Shown one piece after another: positions 1-12,782 of a DNA stretch of 64,000 nucleotides. The notes under the pieces are model-generated. The model worked only from the letters and a program-made list of their open reading frames with translations. It searched no databases and was not told where the DNA came from. The DNA comes from Oceanobacillus rekensis. GTDB lineage: Bacteria; Bacillota; Bacilli; Bacillales; Amphibacillaceae. The stretch covers positions 186,001 through 250,000 of the forward strand of contig NZ_MTBQ01000005.1 of the NCBI RefSeq assembly GCF_002153375.1, given 5' to 3'. How positions within the stretch are numbered: the first letter of the stretch is position 1; each line of letters starts with the position of its first letter. The translations under genes and the position numbers were made by a program.

Positions 1-309
1 ATATCGGAAAAAGAATCTGTGGAATTTTGTATAAAAACACTGCGGGACATAGCGGTTTTTACGGATAAAAGAATTTTAATTGCGGATAAACAGGGGATTA
101 CAGGCAAGAAGGTAGAGTATTATTCCATACCTTTTAAAAGTATCGTTACCTACTCAATTGAGACGGCAGGAAGACTGGATTTAGATTCAGAGATTAAACT
201 GACGCTGTCTGGTGGCTTAACGATCGAATTAAAATTTATGAAGGACAAGAATATGAATGAACTGTTATTAAAAACGTATGATTTAATTAATGAATTTATT
301 ATTGAATAG
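1..309 (+). CDS. PH domain-containing protein (bPH_1 type), 5' truncated by window edge
   Basis: The frame is already open at base 1 and runs to a TAG at 307-309, so the start lies outside the window. The visible 102 residues resemble the small bacterial pleckstrin-like domain family (PF08000; B. subtilis YozO is a relative), recognised from the stretch FTDKRILIADKQGITGKK followed by VEYYSIPFKSI and an alternating beta-strand pattern. These proteins are about 125 residues and cytosolic, with no defined biochemical role. No operon partner is visible. The gene is followed directly by a repeat element. An internal GTG at 19 is not preceded by a ribosome site and is not taken as the start. Confidence 0.75.
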   Translation: MSEKESVEFCIKTLRDIAVFTDKRILIADKQGITGKKVEYYSIPFKSIVTYSIETAGRLDLDSEIKLTLSGGLTIELKFMKDKNMNELLLKTYDLINEFIIE

Positions 310-336
310 TAGTGGAAGGCTTTAGATGACGGAAGA

Positions 337-637
337 GGGACGCGTGGGGGAAGGACATAGGGACAGGCACCATGTCCCAAAATAGCTTCATGAAAAAGAC
401 TAAGTGTTAGATACACTTGGTCTTTTTTTACTTAAGAAATACAAAAATGAATATTATATTATTTCCTTATAATTACTTACATAATCTCTATCTATCAGGA
501 ATATCTAAAGAGTGTTATTCAACTGGTTAATTGGCGGAGGGTTTCTTTCCTTACTACCTGATATGATTTAGAGGGGCAGACCCACTAAGCCAATTGTTTT
601 GATTTTTTTGGGACGCGGTGCCTGTCCCCCGCGTCCC
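337..637. repeat. REPIN-like element A (about 300 bp, inverted ends)
   Basis: The left end has GGGACGCG (337-344) and then GGGACAGGCACCATGTCCC (360-378). The right end has GGGACGCGGTGCCTGTCCC (610-628) and CGCGTCCC (630-637), so both outer and inner ends are inverted copies. Just inside the left end lies a hairpin with a T-run at 397-429 (AGACTAAGTG ... CACTTGGTCT), which would act as an intrinsic terminator. The interior is AT-rich and non-coding. This element fills the whole gap between the PH-domain gene and the ROK regulator; nothing else was seen there apart from the regulator's promoter. Confidence 0.75.
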
Positions 638-640
638 TAC

Positions 641-669
641 TTAGTTAATTTAACTAATTATGTTATACT
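641..669 (+). promoter_or_regulatory. ROK regulator promoter with 17-bp palindromic operator
   Basis: TTAGTTAA-T-TTAACTAA (641-657) is a perfect inverted repeat around base 649. A -10-like TATACT follows at 664-669, so the palindrome covers the -35/spacer zone, as expected for autorepression. Palindromes of the same architecture occur at 6726-6742 and 10310-10326. Confidence 0.65.
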
Positions 670-705
670 AAGTGTAACGAATTAAAGTGAAGGCGGAGGA
701 ATATC

Positions 706-1878
706 ATGCAACGTGGCTCATTTCAATTAATGAAATCAGTAAATAAAACAAATGTTTTAAATAAGATTCGAACTTCAGAACCGATTTCCCGAGCTCAAAT
801 TGCAAAGGATACAAAGCTGACCCCTCCAACTGTCAGCAGTATCGTTAAGGAGCTAATTAATCAGGGACTTGTAAGAGAAAGTGAACTTGGTGTATCTAAG
901 GGTGGACGAAAACCGACAATGCTGCTTATCAATAGTAATGCTTTTTATGTTATTGGAGTAGATGCAGGGCCGGAAACAGTGGAATGTATTCTTGCTGATT
1001 TATCGGGTGAAATCTATGAAAGAACATCCAGTAAGCTTAAAAATTCAATTTCAAATGATGAGTTTATTACGATTTTAAAAGAAAATATATATAGATTATT
1101 ACAGTTTTCTGCAACAAACCAAGACAAGATTATTGGGGTTGGTGTGGCCATGCATGGTGTGGTGGATGTCGATTCAGGTACATCTCTTATTGCACCAAAC
1201 CTAAACTTAAAAAACATTCCCATCAAAGCAGAACTGGAGCAGGAATTTAACCTCACGATAAAGGTTGAAAATGATGCTCGAGCAATGGCACTGGGAGAGT
1301 CTTGGTTTGGCGGTCATGGGGATTTAGATAGTATGGTTGCTGTCAATATTGGACGTGGTGTCGGTTCTGGTATGGTCATCAGTGGGAAGCTGTATCATGG
1401 TGCACAGGATATCGCTGGTGAGATAGGACATATGACAATTGATATCAATGGTGGAATTTGTGAGTGTGGAAATCGAGGTTGCTTACAAACCTTCGTAAGT
1501 GGAGATGCAATTGCCAAGCAAGCCAGTAAAAAAATCGAGGATGAAGCAATCTCTCGAGCATTAACAGGAAAGAAAGTGTATGAATACGCCCAAAATGGGG
1601 ATAAGGTTTGTATTGATATTTTGCAGGAGACAGGGATGGTTATCGGTATCGGGTTAACAAATTTAATACATTTAATTAACCCAAGCAAAATAGTATTGGG
1701 TGGTGGGGTGTTGAAAAGTGAGAAGTTCATTTTACCTGTCATTAAACAAACAATACAGGAGCGAGCACTTACACCTCAAGCAAAAGAGACAGAAGTAGCG
1801 GTTTCGACCCTTGGTGATGATGCAACCCTATTAGGTGCGGTCTCACTATTATTAGTAGAGTTATTTGATGATGTTTAA
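706..1878 (+). CDS. ROK family transcriptional repressor (XylR/NagC-like)
   Basis: 390 residues: an N-terminal winged helix-turn-helix (about residues 15-65, with ISRAQIAKDTKLTPPTVSSI) fused to a ROK sugar-kinase fold. The ROK zinc motif CECGNRGC is at residues 252-259 and a glycine-rich NIGRGVGSGM segment precedes it. GGCGGAGG before ATG 706 fixes the start. Family members repress sugar genes and release DNA on binding a sugar. Its position beside galactose genes, and the same palindrome at its own promoter, the gal promoter and the ABC-transporter promoter, argue that it is the local galactose/galactoside repressor. The effector is not known. The phosphate-loop motif of active kinases is not obvious (DAGPET here), which fits a regulator rather than a glucokinase. 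Confidence 0.85.
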   Translation: MQRGSFQLMKSVNKTNVLNKIRTSEPISRAQIAKDTKLTPPTVSSIVKELINQGLVRESELGVSKGGRKPTMLLINSNAFYVIGVDAGPETVECILADLSGEIYERTSSKLKNSISNDEFITILKENIYRLLQFSATNQDKIIGVGVAMHGVVDVDSGTSLIAPNLNLKNIPIKAELEQEFNLTIKVENDARAMALGESWFGGHGDLDSMVAVNIGRGVGSGMVISGKLYHGAQDIAGEIGHMTIDINGGICECGNRGCLQTFVSGDAIAKQASKKIEDEAISRALTGKKVYEYAQNGDKVCIDILQETGMVIGIGLTNLIHLINPSKIVLGGGVLKSEKFILPVIKQTIQERALTPQAKETEVAVSTLGDDATLLGAVSLLLVELFDDV

Positions 1879-1905
1879 AAAGTGCCAGAGCACCTCTTCA
1901 TTAGA

Positions 1906-1946
1906 AAAGCTGAACACGATTATGATGTGTTCAGCTTTGTTTTTTT
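1906..1946. terminator. Intrinsic terminator between convergent ROK and galM
   Basis: Perfect 12-bp stem AAAGCTGAACAC / GTGTTCAGCTTT (1906-1917, 1927-1938) followed by a T-run on the plus strand. It ends the ROK gene and lies just past the galM stop, so it probably serves both. Confidence 0.85.
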
Positions 1947-1950
1947 AAGA

Positions 1951-2991
1951 CTATTCTTCTACATCAAACGAAAACAACGTTTGCTTGCTATAGTCTTCTT
2001 CGGGTTTTAATATAATACTAGATAATCCATCATGATGTAGTGATGCTGGGGATCCTTGGGTTTCAAAACAGACACCGAGATGTTTTCTAGATATTCCTTC
2101 CGTCAATGGGATTCCTTCTTCTAAATCATTTGCCGTATACATAATCATTCCAGGTTGATTCGTTTTCACGGTCAATCTGCGGCCATTCTCCGTATCCCTT
2201 AGTAATACACTGTTTTCTTTTTTATGGTCAAAAATAAAATAGTGATCATAACCCCCCAGTACGACATGATTCTTTTCGGAGTGGCGCTGTAACCCTTCAC
2301 CAAGTACACGACCATCACGAAAATCAAATAGAGTCCCAGTGCTGTCTACTAATCTGCCAGTTGGAATTAGCTCTTGATCAAGCTCGACGAATTTCCTGCT
2401 ATCGATTGCTAGATGATGCTCCTCTATCGTATTTTTTAAATTACCGCTTAAATTAAAATACGAATGATTTGTCAAGGTAAGTGGCGTTGCTTTATCGGTA
2501 CTTGCAGCGTAATCAATGGTGAGCTGATTATAATTATTAAGCGTGTACGTAACTGTAACTTTTACGTTTCCTGGATAATTTCCTTCGCCATCTGCGCTTT
2601 GGTGGGTGAGCTTCAATCCAACGGTATCTTCCGTTTGGAATGGCGCCGTATGCCAGATAACTTGATGAAACCCGTGCGATCCTCCGTGTAGATGATTCCT
2701 ACCGTCATTCGTTTCCAAATGATACGCCTCGCCATCAAGTACAAATGAAGCGCCCGCAATTCTCCCGGCAACACGTCCAATTAAGGCACCAAAATAATTG
2801 GGGTTCTGCTCATAATTTTGATAATTTTTGTAGCCAATTACAACGTTTTCCAAATTTCCGTTTCGATCGGGGACCATTATTTTTGTAATGATCCCACCGT
2901 AATTAAGAATACTAACAGCCATACCTTGGTCATTCGTCAGCATGTATTCATTCCATTTCCCTGAAATATCTTTTTCCTTTATCTTCATCAT
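1951..2991 (-). CDS. galM: Aldose 1-epimerase (galactose mutarotase)
   Basis: Interconverts alpha and beta anomers of galactose ahead of GalK in the Leloir pathway; cytosolic. Recognised by the N-terminal LNYGGIITKI, the arginine segment ALIGRVAGRI, the catalytic-histidine segment NHSYFNLSG and the catalytic-glutamate segment CFETQGSP near the C-terminus. It is last in galK-galE-galT-galM and begins a few bases after the galT stop. A GTG at 2997 is also in frame, but the AGGTG just after the galT stop suits ATG 2991 or 2988 better. About 346 residues, normal for the family. Confidence 0.9.
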   Translation of the reverse strand: MMKIKEKDISGKWNEYMLTNDQGMAVSILNYGGIITKIMVPDRNGNLENVVIGYKNYQNYEQNPNYFGALIGRVAGRIAGASFVLDGEAYHLETNDGRNHLHGGSHGFHQVIWHTAPFQTEDTVGLKLTHQSADGEGNYPGNVKVTVTYTLNNYNQLTIDYAASTDKATPLTLTNHSYFNLSGNLKNTIEEHHLAIDSRKFVELDQELIPTGRLVDSTGTLFDFRDGRVLGEGLQRHSEKNHVVLGGYDHYFIFDHKKENSVLLRDTENGRRLTVKTNQPGMIMYTANDLEEGIPLTEGISRKHLGVCFETQGSPASLHHDGLSSIILKPEEDYSKQTLFSFDVEE

Positions 2992-2997
2992 CCGCAC

Positions 2998-4476
2998 CTA
3001 CTTATTTATTTTCTCAATAAACCGTTCAAAAGCAGCCCGCTCTTTAAATACGCCAGCATCTTCAAGTACTTTTACGAACTTTTTCCCAAGCTCTTCCTGT
3101 AAAATCGTATCCACTTGTTTTGGGTCTGTAACCGTTCCATATTTTTGTTTCATCCACTCTGCCCACGCTAGATGATGTGTTTCTATAGCACTGGGGTCAT
3201 CCATTAAGTACTTTTTAATATCTGCTAGTTCATCTTTCAGTCTAGGGGGCAACACAGCGAGTCCCATTACCTCAATCAACCCGATATTTTCCTTTTTTAT
3301 ATGATGTACATCCTCATGTGGATGGAAGATTCCTTGTGGATGCTCCTCTGATGTACGATTATTCCGCAATACGAGATCTAACTCAAAGACACCATCACGG
3401 TTTCTGGCAATTGGCGTGATTGTGTTATGCGGTGTTTGATCAGTAAAGGCAATGATGTTTGAGTGTTCATCTGAATAACGTTTCCAAGTTTGTAAAATAT
3501 GATCTGCAGCAGTAGTGATTGAATCGATTGTATTCCCTTTTAGACGGATAACGGAAAGTGGCCATTTTAATACAGTTGCATCAATTTCAGGGTAACTGCT
3601 TAATGAAAATGAAAATGCTTGCTCGGCATTTGCCATCGCAAATTCATATCTCCCTGCCTGATAATGATCGTGGCTTAATATCGAGCCGCCAACAATCGGT
3701 AGGTCTGCATTTGATCCAATCATATAGTGCGGGAATTTCTCTGTGAAAGTTAGTAGTCTTGCAAATGTGTGTTTATCAATTTTCATATTACGATGGTTTT
3801 CTGCCAGCAAAATACTGTGCTCATTGTAATAGACGTATGGTGAATATTGAAGGTACCAGTTTTCATCTAAGAGTGGAACCTTAATAATGCGGTGATTAGA
3901 TCTTGCCGGGTAACCGGTTCGGCCTGCATAGCCTTCATTTTCAATGCATAACAAACAGTTAGGGTAGTTTCCCGTTTGCTTCATTTCTCGTTCCCGCTTA
4001 ATTTGTTCTGGGTCCTTTTCTGGCTTTGATAGATTAATGGTAATATCCATTTGGCCATATGCAGTATCTGCTTTGAAAGAAATATTTTTCCTGATTCGAT
4101 TCAATTGAATATAGTTACTGTTTTTACTGAGATTATAAAAATAGTCTGTTGCTGCAACGGGCGATTGTTTATATTTCTTGTTAAACGTAGCTTCTACAAC
4201 CGATGGCCTTGCAACGAAGCAATTCATTATATTTGCTGATAGAATTTCTTTATCATCGAAAACATCATCAATGACATGATAAGCAATGGCATAGTCGATG
4301 ATTTTTTCAAGTATATTCGGAATAGAGTCAGCTGTACTAGAATCAACGTTATCCGGAAATGACTCCAAATGTAATAGATTCATAACTTGATTTTGAACAT
4401 AAATGGTATCTTTTGGCTCAATCAGTTTTACTTCTATTCCTTGTTGGATTAGCCCGGCAATGTTTTCGTAAATCAC
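2998..4476 (-). CDS. galT: UTP-hexose-1-phosphate uridylyltransferase, class II
   Basis: Transfers UMP between UDP-glucose and galactose-1-phosphate. The roughly 490-residue length and the segments [22 protein letters not shown] and [21 protein letters not shown] belong to the Gram-positive GalT class (class II) rather than the shorter E. coli type. The start is placed at GTG 4476, whose bases overlap the galE stop (GTGA), with GGGAAGG upstream. The longer in-frame extension to 4527 lies inside galE and has no ribosome site. The tight overlaps on both sides show translational coupling in one gal operon. Confidence 0.92.
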   Translation of the reverse strand: MIYENIAGLIQQGIEVKLIEPKDTIYVQNQVMNLLHLESFPDNVDSSTADSIPNILEKIIDYAIAYHVIDDVFDDKEILSANIMNCFVARPSVVEATFNKKYKQSPVAATDYFYNLSKNSNYIQLNRIRKNISFKADTAYGQMDITINLSKPEKDPEQIKREREMKQTGNYPNCLLCIENEGYAGRTGYPARSNHRIIKVPLLDENWYLQYSPYVYYNEHSILLAENHRNMKIDKHTFARLLTFTEKFPHYMIGSNADLPIVGGSILSHDHYQAGRYEFAMANAEQAFSFSLSSYPEIDATVLKWPLSVIRLKGNTIDSITTAADHILQTWKRYSDEHSNIIAFTDQTPHNTITPIARNRDGVFELDLVLRNNRTSEEHPQGIFHPHEDVHHIKKENIGLIEVMGLAVLPPRLKDELADIKKYLMDDPSAIETHHLAWAEWMKQKYGTVTDPKQVDTILQEELGKKFVKVLEDAGVFKERAAFERFIEKINK

Positions 4477-5474
4477 TTTTTCACAACCTTCCCGTAACCA
4501 CTTGGATGAGCTACATGCCATCTCCAAGCATCCTGTATGATTTGATCAATGGAAGTACGTTCTGGTTTCCATCCCAGTACTTGTTTTGCCTTTTCTGAGC
4601 TTGCAATTAAGATACTAGGATCGCCTGCACGTCGATCTCCGATTGTTACGGGAATTTCTTTGCCAGTTACGGTTCTAGCGGCCGCAATCATTTCTTTTAC
4701 AGAAAATCCTTGACTGCTTCCCAGGTTGAAAATATCACTTTTACCATTTTCTAATAAATAATCAAGTGCCAGGATATGTGCGCTAATAAGATCTTCCACA
4801 TGGACATAATCACGAATGCATGTGCCGTCTGGTGTGTCATAATCTTCGCCAAAAATAGTGATATGGGGACGCTGACCAAGTGCTGTTTGTAATATAATTG
4901 GAACTAAATGAGACTCTGGCCGATGATCCTCACCGATTTCAGCAGTTTCTCTTGCGCCGGCAACATTGAAATAGCGTAATGATACAAACCTCACATCATG
5001 AGCTTGTGCGGTCCATTTCATCAGTTTTTCCATCGTTAGCTTTGTTTCGCCATAGGCGCTGGTTGGATTGGTTGGCAGGTTTTCTGTGATTGGAACAGAC
5101 TCCGGCTCTCCATATGTTGCGGCAGACGATGAGAACACAATACATTTCACATGATGTTCAACCATTACTTGCAGCAAAACCTGTGTTCCATAAACATTAT
5201 TATCAAAGTATTGGAGAGGTTTATCCATTGATTCTCCAACAAGAGAGTTTGCAGCAAAATGAATAACCGCTGCTATCGATTCTTTTTCAAATACTGTGCG
5301 GAGGAATTCCTTATTTCGAATATCCCCTTGGTAAAACACTGCTTCTGGATGTATGGATTCTCTATGGCCGGTCTCAAGGTTATCGACAACTACGACATCT
5401 TTCCCCTGATCCATTAACTGGTATACGGCATGTGATCCAATGTAACCCGCTCCACCTAGAACTAAAATACTCAT
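4473..5474 (-). CDS. galE: UDP-glucose 4-epimerase
   Basis: NAD-dependent short-chain dehydrogenase/reductase that interconverts UDP-galactose and UDP-glucose. The Rossmann motif GGAGYIGSH is at residues 7-15, serines of FSSSAATYG near 115-117, and the catalytic YGETK at residues 141-145. Length 333 is typical. The ATG overlaps the galK stop by four bases (ATGA), and the 3' end overlaps the galT start. It is the second gene of the gal operon and may also supply UDP-galactose for cell-envelope sugars. Confidence 0.95.
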   Translation of the reverse strand: MSILVLGGAGYIGSHAVYQLMDQGKDVVVVDNLETGHRESIHPEAVFYQGDIRNKEFLRTVFEKESIAAVIHFAANSLVGESMDKPLQYFDNNVYGTQVLLQVMVEHHVKCIVFSSSAATYGEPESVPITENLPTNPTSAYGETKLTMEKLMKWTAQAHDVRFVSLRYFNVAGARETAEIGEDHRPESHLVPIILQTALGQRPHITIFGEDYDTPDGTCIRDYVHVEDLISAHILALDYLLENGKSDIFNLGSSQGFSVKEMIAAARTVTGKEIPVTIGDRRAGDPSILIASSEKAKQVLGWKPERTSIDQIIQDAWRWHVAHPSGYGKVVKK

Positions 5475-6655
5475 TGCACTGCCCCCTCTAAAATTTCCTT
5501 TGCTCCATCTCCAATTGCAGCCATGTAGAAAGTTGCATCGTACCCGACTTTATCGCGATAGATTGCATTGACATTGTTCTTAAATTCCTCCATCTTATCT
5601 TTTCCAACGATTGCAATCGCACAGCCTCCGAACCCTGCACCGGTCATCCGTGCGCCTAGCACTCCTTTTTGTTCCCAGGCAGCTTGCACAACAGTATCGA
5701 GTTCAAAACCGGTAACTTCATAATTACTCTTTAGTGAAATATGAGATTCATTCATCAATTTCCCAAAAGCCTGAAGATCTGATTGTTGCAGTTTATTTAG
5801 AGCCTCGAGTGTTCGAGCGTTTTCATAGACGACATGTTTGGCACGTTTCTGATTGATGTTATCCGAAATAAGATGTTTATACTTCTCAAAGTCTTCTATC
5901 GTTAATTCACCAAGACTTTCGATTTTACATTCCTTTTGCAATTCTAGAAGTGCAAGCTCACATTGGGCACGCCGTTCATTATAATTAGATCCTGCTAATG
6001 TACGCTGTTTGTTCGTATTAATAATCACCACAGCGTGTTCCTTTAGTTCCAGTGGTGCATACTCGTATTCCAATGTTTGACAGTTTAATAGAATCGCGTG
6101 ATCTCTTTTGCCCATTGCGATTGCAAATTGATCCATGATTCCACTATTAACACCGATGTATTCGTTTTCAATCCTTTGACCGAGCTGAATCAACTTCATA
6201 CGATCAATGCTTAAATTGTACAGTCCTTCCAAAAGCACACCAGTTGCCATTTCAATCGAGGCAGAAGAAGATAGACCAGCTCCATTTGGAATGTTTCCAT
6301 AAAATAAAATGTCAGCACCATGGGTAATTTCATATTCAGCGTTTTTTAAGTAGAGTAGCATTCCCTTAGGGTAGTTCGACCAATTGTCTGCTTTATTGTA
6401 GGATAAATCAGCTAGGTTACATTCTATGATTCCTTGATTTTGGAAATTGATAGAGTGGAGTCGCAGCTTTTGGTCATCTCGTTTTATTCCTAGGGCGTAT
6501 GTACCGTAAGAAATGGAAGCAGGGAAAACATGGCCTCCATTATAGTCTGTATGTTCGCCGATTAGGTTAATTCTCCCTGGCGCAAAGAAGGTCCTTGGTG
6601 TTTGGGTCGTGTTGAAGATTCTTTGGAATTCTTGAATTAAATTTAGTGAAATCAT
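5471..6655 (-). CDS. galK: Galactokinase
   Basis: Phosphorylates galactose with ATP to galactose-1-phosphate; first gene of the operon. The galactokinase signature [15 protein letters not shown] is near the N-terminus and the GHMP-kinase ATP loop [16 protein letters not shown] near residue 130. A C-terminal [17 protein letters not shown] completes the GHMP fold. Three ATGs in a row follow AAGGAGG; the third (6655) has the best spacing of about 8 bases and is used here. An operator palindrome lies upstream at 6726-6742. Confidence 0.95.
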   Translation of the reverse strand: MISLNLIQEFQRIFNTTQTPRTFFAPGRINLIGEHTDYNGGHVFPASISYGTYALGIKRDDQKLRLHSINFQNQGIIECNLADLSYNKADNWSNYPKGMLLYLKNAEYEITHGADILFYGNIPNGAGLSSSASIEMATGVLLEGLYNLSIDRMKLIQLGQRIENEYIGVNSGIMDQFAIAMGKRDHAILLNCQTLEYEYAPLELKEHAVVIINTNKQRTLAGSNYNERRAQCELALLELQKECKIESLGELTIEDFEKYKHLISDNINQKRAKHVVYENARTLEALNKLQQSDLQAFGKLMNESHISLKSNYEVTGFELDTVVQAAWEQKGVLGARMTGAGFGGCAIAIVGKDKMEEFKNNVNAIYRDKVGYDATFYMAAIGDGAKEILEGAVQ

Positions 6656-6725
6656 CATCATAACCTCCTTATTCGAATTTGATAATTAATTACTGTTGCT
6701 AAAACGGAGTTAATTAGGTATTATA

Positions 6726-6742
6726 TTAATTAAGTTAATTAA
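6726..6742. promoter_or_regulatory. Palindromic operator upstream of gal operon
   Basis: TTAATTAA-G-TTAATTAA, followed by a further TTAAG. It has the same half-site length and odd centre as the palindromes before the ROK gene and the ABC operon. It sits between galK (minus) and lacZ (plus), beside AT-rich -10-like sequence on the minus strand (ATATAAT, complement of 6719-6725). Confidence 0.65.
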
Positions 6743-6828
6743 TTAAGTTTAGTCTACTATTTTTTTAAAAGATATGCAACAGGAGTAAATAGCGGGAATG
6801 AGATTTTAATTTATATATTTGCCCTATT

Positions 6829-10035
<3,207 letters not shown>

Positions 10036-10112
10036 ATCTCTTCATAGGCTCACTATTAGAAGAAGCAAAGGCTTACGTTTAGTTCAAGAAGTTTTGTTCA
10101 TAAGCATCGGAC

Positions 10113-10149
10113 ATTTCAAGTGTGTAAAATCATGCTTGAAGGTCTTTTG
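10113..10149 (+). terminator. Possible weak terminator after lacZ
   Basis: TTCAAG (10115-10120) and CTTGAA (10135-10140) form a short stem followed by a broken T-run. The rest of the 464-base gap after lacZ holds the transporter promoter, operator and cre site listed next; no gene was seen in 10036-10275. Confidence 0.35.
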
Positions 10150-10275
10150 CTTATGTGCTGCTTCTAAATATTCATTTTTTCATTACTGACAGGGGACTTT
10201 TATATTTTGTTAAGATTGAAGTAGGAATCTATAGAAAAAATTGTCGAAACAATGAAAATAGATGGCTATCTGTCA

Positions 10276-10326
10276 TTGACAAGTAGAGAATTAACGTATA
10301 ATATAACTATTAATTAAATTAATTAA
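10276..10326 (+). promoter_or_regulatory. Promoter and ROK-type operator of galactoside ABC operon
   Basis: A perfect -35 TTGACA (10276-10281) is followed by TATAAT (10297-10302) or the overlapping TAATAT at 17-base spacing. TTAATTAA-A-TTAATTAA (10310-10326) lies just downstream, where a bound repressor would block transcription. It differs from the gal operator only at the central base. Confidence 0.65.
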
Positions 10327-10427
10327 CTAACTATATTATGCGGAATTAATTTAATAGAATACGAGATTGTTACTAAGTTATGAAGGTGCACCAAAAATAA
10401 TTAAAACAATTTATTTTTAAATCTTTA

Positions 10428-10441
10428 TGAAAGCGCATTAA
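10428..10441. promoter_or_regulatory. cre-like site before ABC operon
   Basis: TGAAAGCGCATTAA shares the first nine bases of a strong cre but departs in the second half. It lies about 110 bases downstream of the operator, in the 5' leader of the substrate-binding protein gene. Confidence 0.45.
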
Positions 10442-10499
10442 TGTTTGATAATTTTAATTTTACGTTTATAAATTAATCAAAATCTGAGGAGGGAATGAA

Positions 10500-11780
10500 A
10501 TGAGAAGAAAAACACTGTTGCTACTTAGCTTCGTTGCAATCCTTTTTGTAACAGCATGTTCGAGCAGTTCTACAAGCAATGGGAAAGGTTTAGAGGAATT
10601 AACTGTTTGGGCTTGGGATCCCAGTTTTAATATTAAGGCATTGGAAATGGCTGAAGAGGAATATAAAGCGGAACACCCTGATTTTAAACTGAATATTATC
10701 GAGAATGCACAGGACGATATCATTCAAAAGCTAAATACGACTCTAAGTTCAGGATCTACAAAAGGATTACCCAATATCGTTTTGATTGAAGATTATCGCG
10801 CAAAAAGTTTTCTTGAAGCCTATCCAGGTTCCTTTTATGAACTGACAGATAAGTTTGATACAAGTGATTTCATACCATATAAGATAGCTGCTACAAGTAT
10901 TGAAGATAAAAATTACGCAATTCCTTTTGATACTGGTTCAACCGGGCTATATGTGCGAACAGATTTATTAGAGCAAGCTGGATACACGGTCGAAGATTTA
11001 CAAAATATTGATTGGAATCAGTACATTGAAATCGGTAAGGATGTAAAAGAAGCTACTGGTAAGAAACTGATTACGAATAACCATAATGACCTCGGAATAC
11101 TTCGAATCATGATGCAGTCTAGTGGAACGTGGTATACAGAAGAAGATGGTGTTACAACAAATATAGCTAATAATGAAGCGTTAAAGATTGCTTTTAAAGT
11201 TTATAAAGATCTAGTAGATGAAGATTTAATGAATGTGCATTCTGATTGGAGCCAACAAATACAAGCACTTAACAGCGGAAAAGTGGCATCTATACCAATT
11301 GGTAATTGGATTACGCCATCCATTAAAGCAGAAGAATCACAAACAGGTGATTGGGCAGTTGCCCCAATACCGAGTCTTCCAGGTATGGAGGAATCTGTAC
11401 ATGCTTCCAACCTTGGTGGAGCTTCCTGGTATGTCCTAAATATTGAAGGCAAGGAAGAAGCTGTTGATTTCTTAACTACTACATTCAGTTCAAATGTTGA
11501 TTTCTATCAAGAGCTCGTTTCTGAAGTAGGTGCAATAGGTACATACATCCCTGGAACAGAAGGGAAAGCATACAAAGCAAAAGATGACTATTTTGGTGGG
11601 CAAGCAATTTATGAAGATTTTACAAATTGGTCAAAAGAGATTCCAGAAGTAAATTATGGCATGAATACGTATGCGATTGAAGACATCATCATTGTTGCCA
11701 TGCAAAAATATCTGCAGGGCGGAGATCTCGATACGATCCTAGAAACTGCCCAGGAACAAGCCGAGAAGCAGATTAGATAA
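10500..11780 (+). CDS. Sugar ABC transporter substrate-binding lipoprotein
   Basis: 426 residues. A short charged start (RRKT), hydrophobic stretch and lipobox VTAC with the lipidated Cys near residue 20 mark a membrane-anchored lipoprotein. The mature part is a family 1 (MalE/MsmE-like) extracellular sugar-binding protein: ELTVWAWDPSFN at the start, IPFDTGSTGLYVRTDLLEQAG and a glycine-rich NLGGASWYVLN later. It heads an operon with two permeases and an alpha-galactosidase, next to lacZ and gal genes. The likely ligands are therefore galactosides such as lactose, melibiose or raffinose; the exact sugar cannot be told from sequence. GAGGAGG precedes ATG 10500. Confidence 0.88.
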   Translation: MRRKTLLLLSFVAILFVTACSSSSTSNGKGLEELTVWAWDPSFNIKALEMAEEEYKAEHPDFKLNIIENAQDDIIQKLNTTLSSGSTKGLPNIVLIEDYRAKSFLEAYPGSFYELTDKFDTSDFIPYKIAATSIEDKNYAIPFDTGSTGLYVRTDLLEQAGYTVEDLQNIDWNQYIEIGKDVKEATGKKLITNNHNDLGILRIMMQSSGTWYTEEDGVTTNIANNEALKIAFKVYKDLVDEDLMNVHSDWSQQIQALNSGKVASIPIGNWITPSIKAEESQTGDWAVAPIPSLPGMEESVHASNLGGASWYVLNIEGKEEAVDFLTTTFSSNVDFYQELVSEVGAIGTYIPGTEGKAYKAKDDYFGGQAIYEDFTNWSKEIPEVNYGMNTYAIEDIIIVAMQKYLQGGDLDTILETAQEQAEKQIR

Positions 11781-11861
11781 GTAAGCTGGCTTGAGTTCAT
11801 TGCACACCGTCAAAAATGATTTGTTGTTGTTTATTTAGTTTTTTATAAAGGAGTGAGCCAC

Positions 11862-12782
11862 ATGGAAACTACTAATATAAATAAGAGTGTTAAACAAAGG
11901 AGAGGGAAATCTAAATTCAAGCCTAAAAAAGGCCTCAGTGGCTGGATATTCATTCTAATATCCGTTATATTGATTTTTCTTTTCTATTTTTATCCTATGT
12001 TACAAGCCTTATTATTATCATTTCAATCAGGTCCGGGTGTGAATCTGGAGTTTGCAGGATTTGAAAATTATATTCGTTTATTTTCCGATTCCACCTTTCT
12101 AACGGCAGTTTTTAACACATTTATCTTTTTCTTGATTCAAGTACCATTAATGATTGTTCTTGGTTTAATTTTCTCAGTGATGCTAAATAATAAAAAATTG
12201 AAATTCAAAGGATTATTTCGAACAGCTATATTTTTACCAGCTGTTACATCTCTCGTAGCTTATTCCGTTATTTTTAAATACTTATTTAGCAATGATGGGA
12301 TTGTTAATATGATTCTAATGAACTTCTCTATCATATCGGATCCCATTTTATGGCTATCAAATCCGTTTTGGGCAAAGGTATTAATTATACTAGCTATCAC
12401 TTGGCGTTGGGTAGGTTATAATATGATTTTCTACCTTTCTGCTCTCCAAAACGTAGATGAATCAATCTATGAAGCGGCTAGAATCGATGGAGCATCGGCC
12501 TTTCAACAGTTCACCAAAATTACCATTCCGATGTTAAAACCAATCATTTTATTTACTTCCATTACTTCTACTATTGGTACGTTGCAGTTATTTGATGAAC
12601 CAATGAATATTACTAGTGGTGGACCGGGTAATGCAACTTTGACCATTTCTCAATATATCTATAATTTATCTTTTCGATATACACCAGACTTTGGATATGC
12701 AGCAGCGGTTTCGTTCGCAATTGTTGCGATGATAGTATTCTTCTCTATCATTCAATTTAAACTAGCAGGTGATAAAAAATGA
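11862..12782 (+). CDS. Sugar ABC transporter permease (MalF/LacF type)
   Basis: 306 residues, six membrane spans, and the ABC-importer EAA loop YEAARIDGASAFQQFTKITIP that contacts the ATPase. The N-terminal tail is basic and cytosolic. ATG 11862 is chosen because AAAGGAG (11847-11853) sits at the right distance; the upstream in-frame GTG 11853 overlaps that ribosome site. It pairs with the next permease, whose ATG overlaps this stop. Confidence 0.9.
   Translation: METTNINKSVKQRRGKSKFKPKKGLSGWIFILISVILIFLFYFYPMLQALLLSFQSGPGVNLEFAGFENYIRLFSDSTFLTAVFNTFIFFLIQVPLMIVLGLIFSVMLNNKKLKFKGLFRTAIFLPAVTSLVAYSVIFKYLFSNDGIVNMILMNFSIISDPILWLSNPFWAKVLIILAITWRWVGYNMIFYLSALQNVDESIYEAARIDGASAFQQFTKITIPMLKPIILFTSITSTIGTLQLFDEPMNITSGGPGNATLTISQYIYNLSFRYTPDFGYAAAVSFAIVAMIVFFSIIQFKLAGDKK

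Noticed and set aside
1395-1742. 115-codon frame antisense to the ROK gene
   Set aside because: Lies wholly within a well-supported regulator gene.
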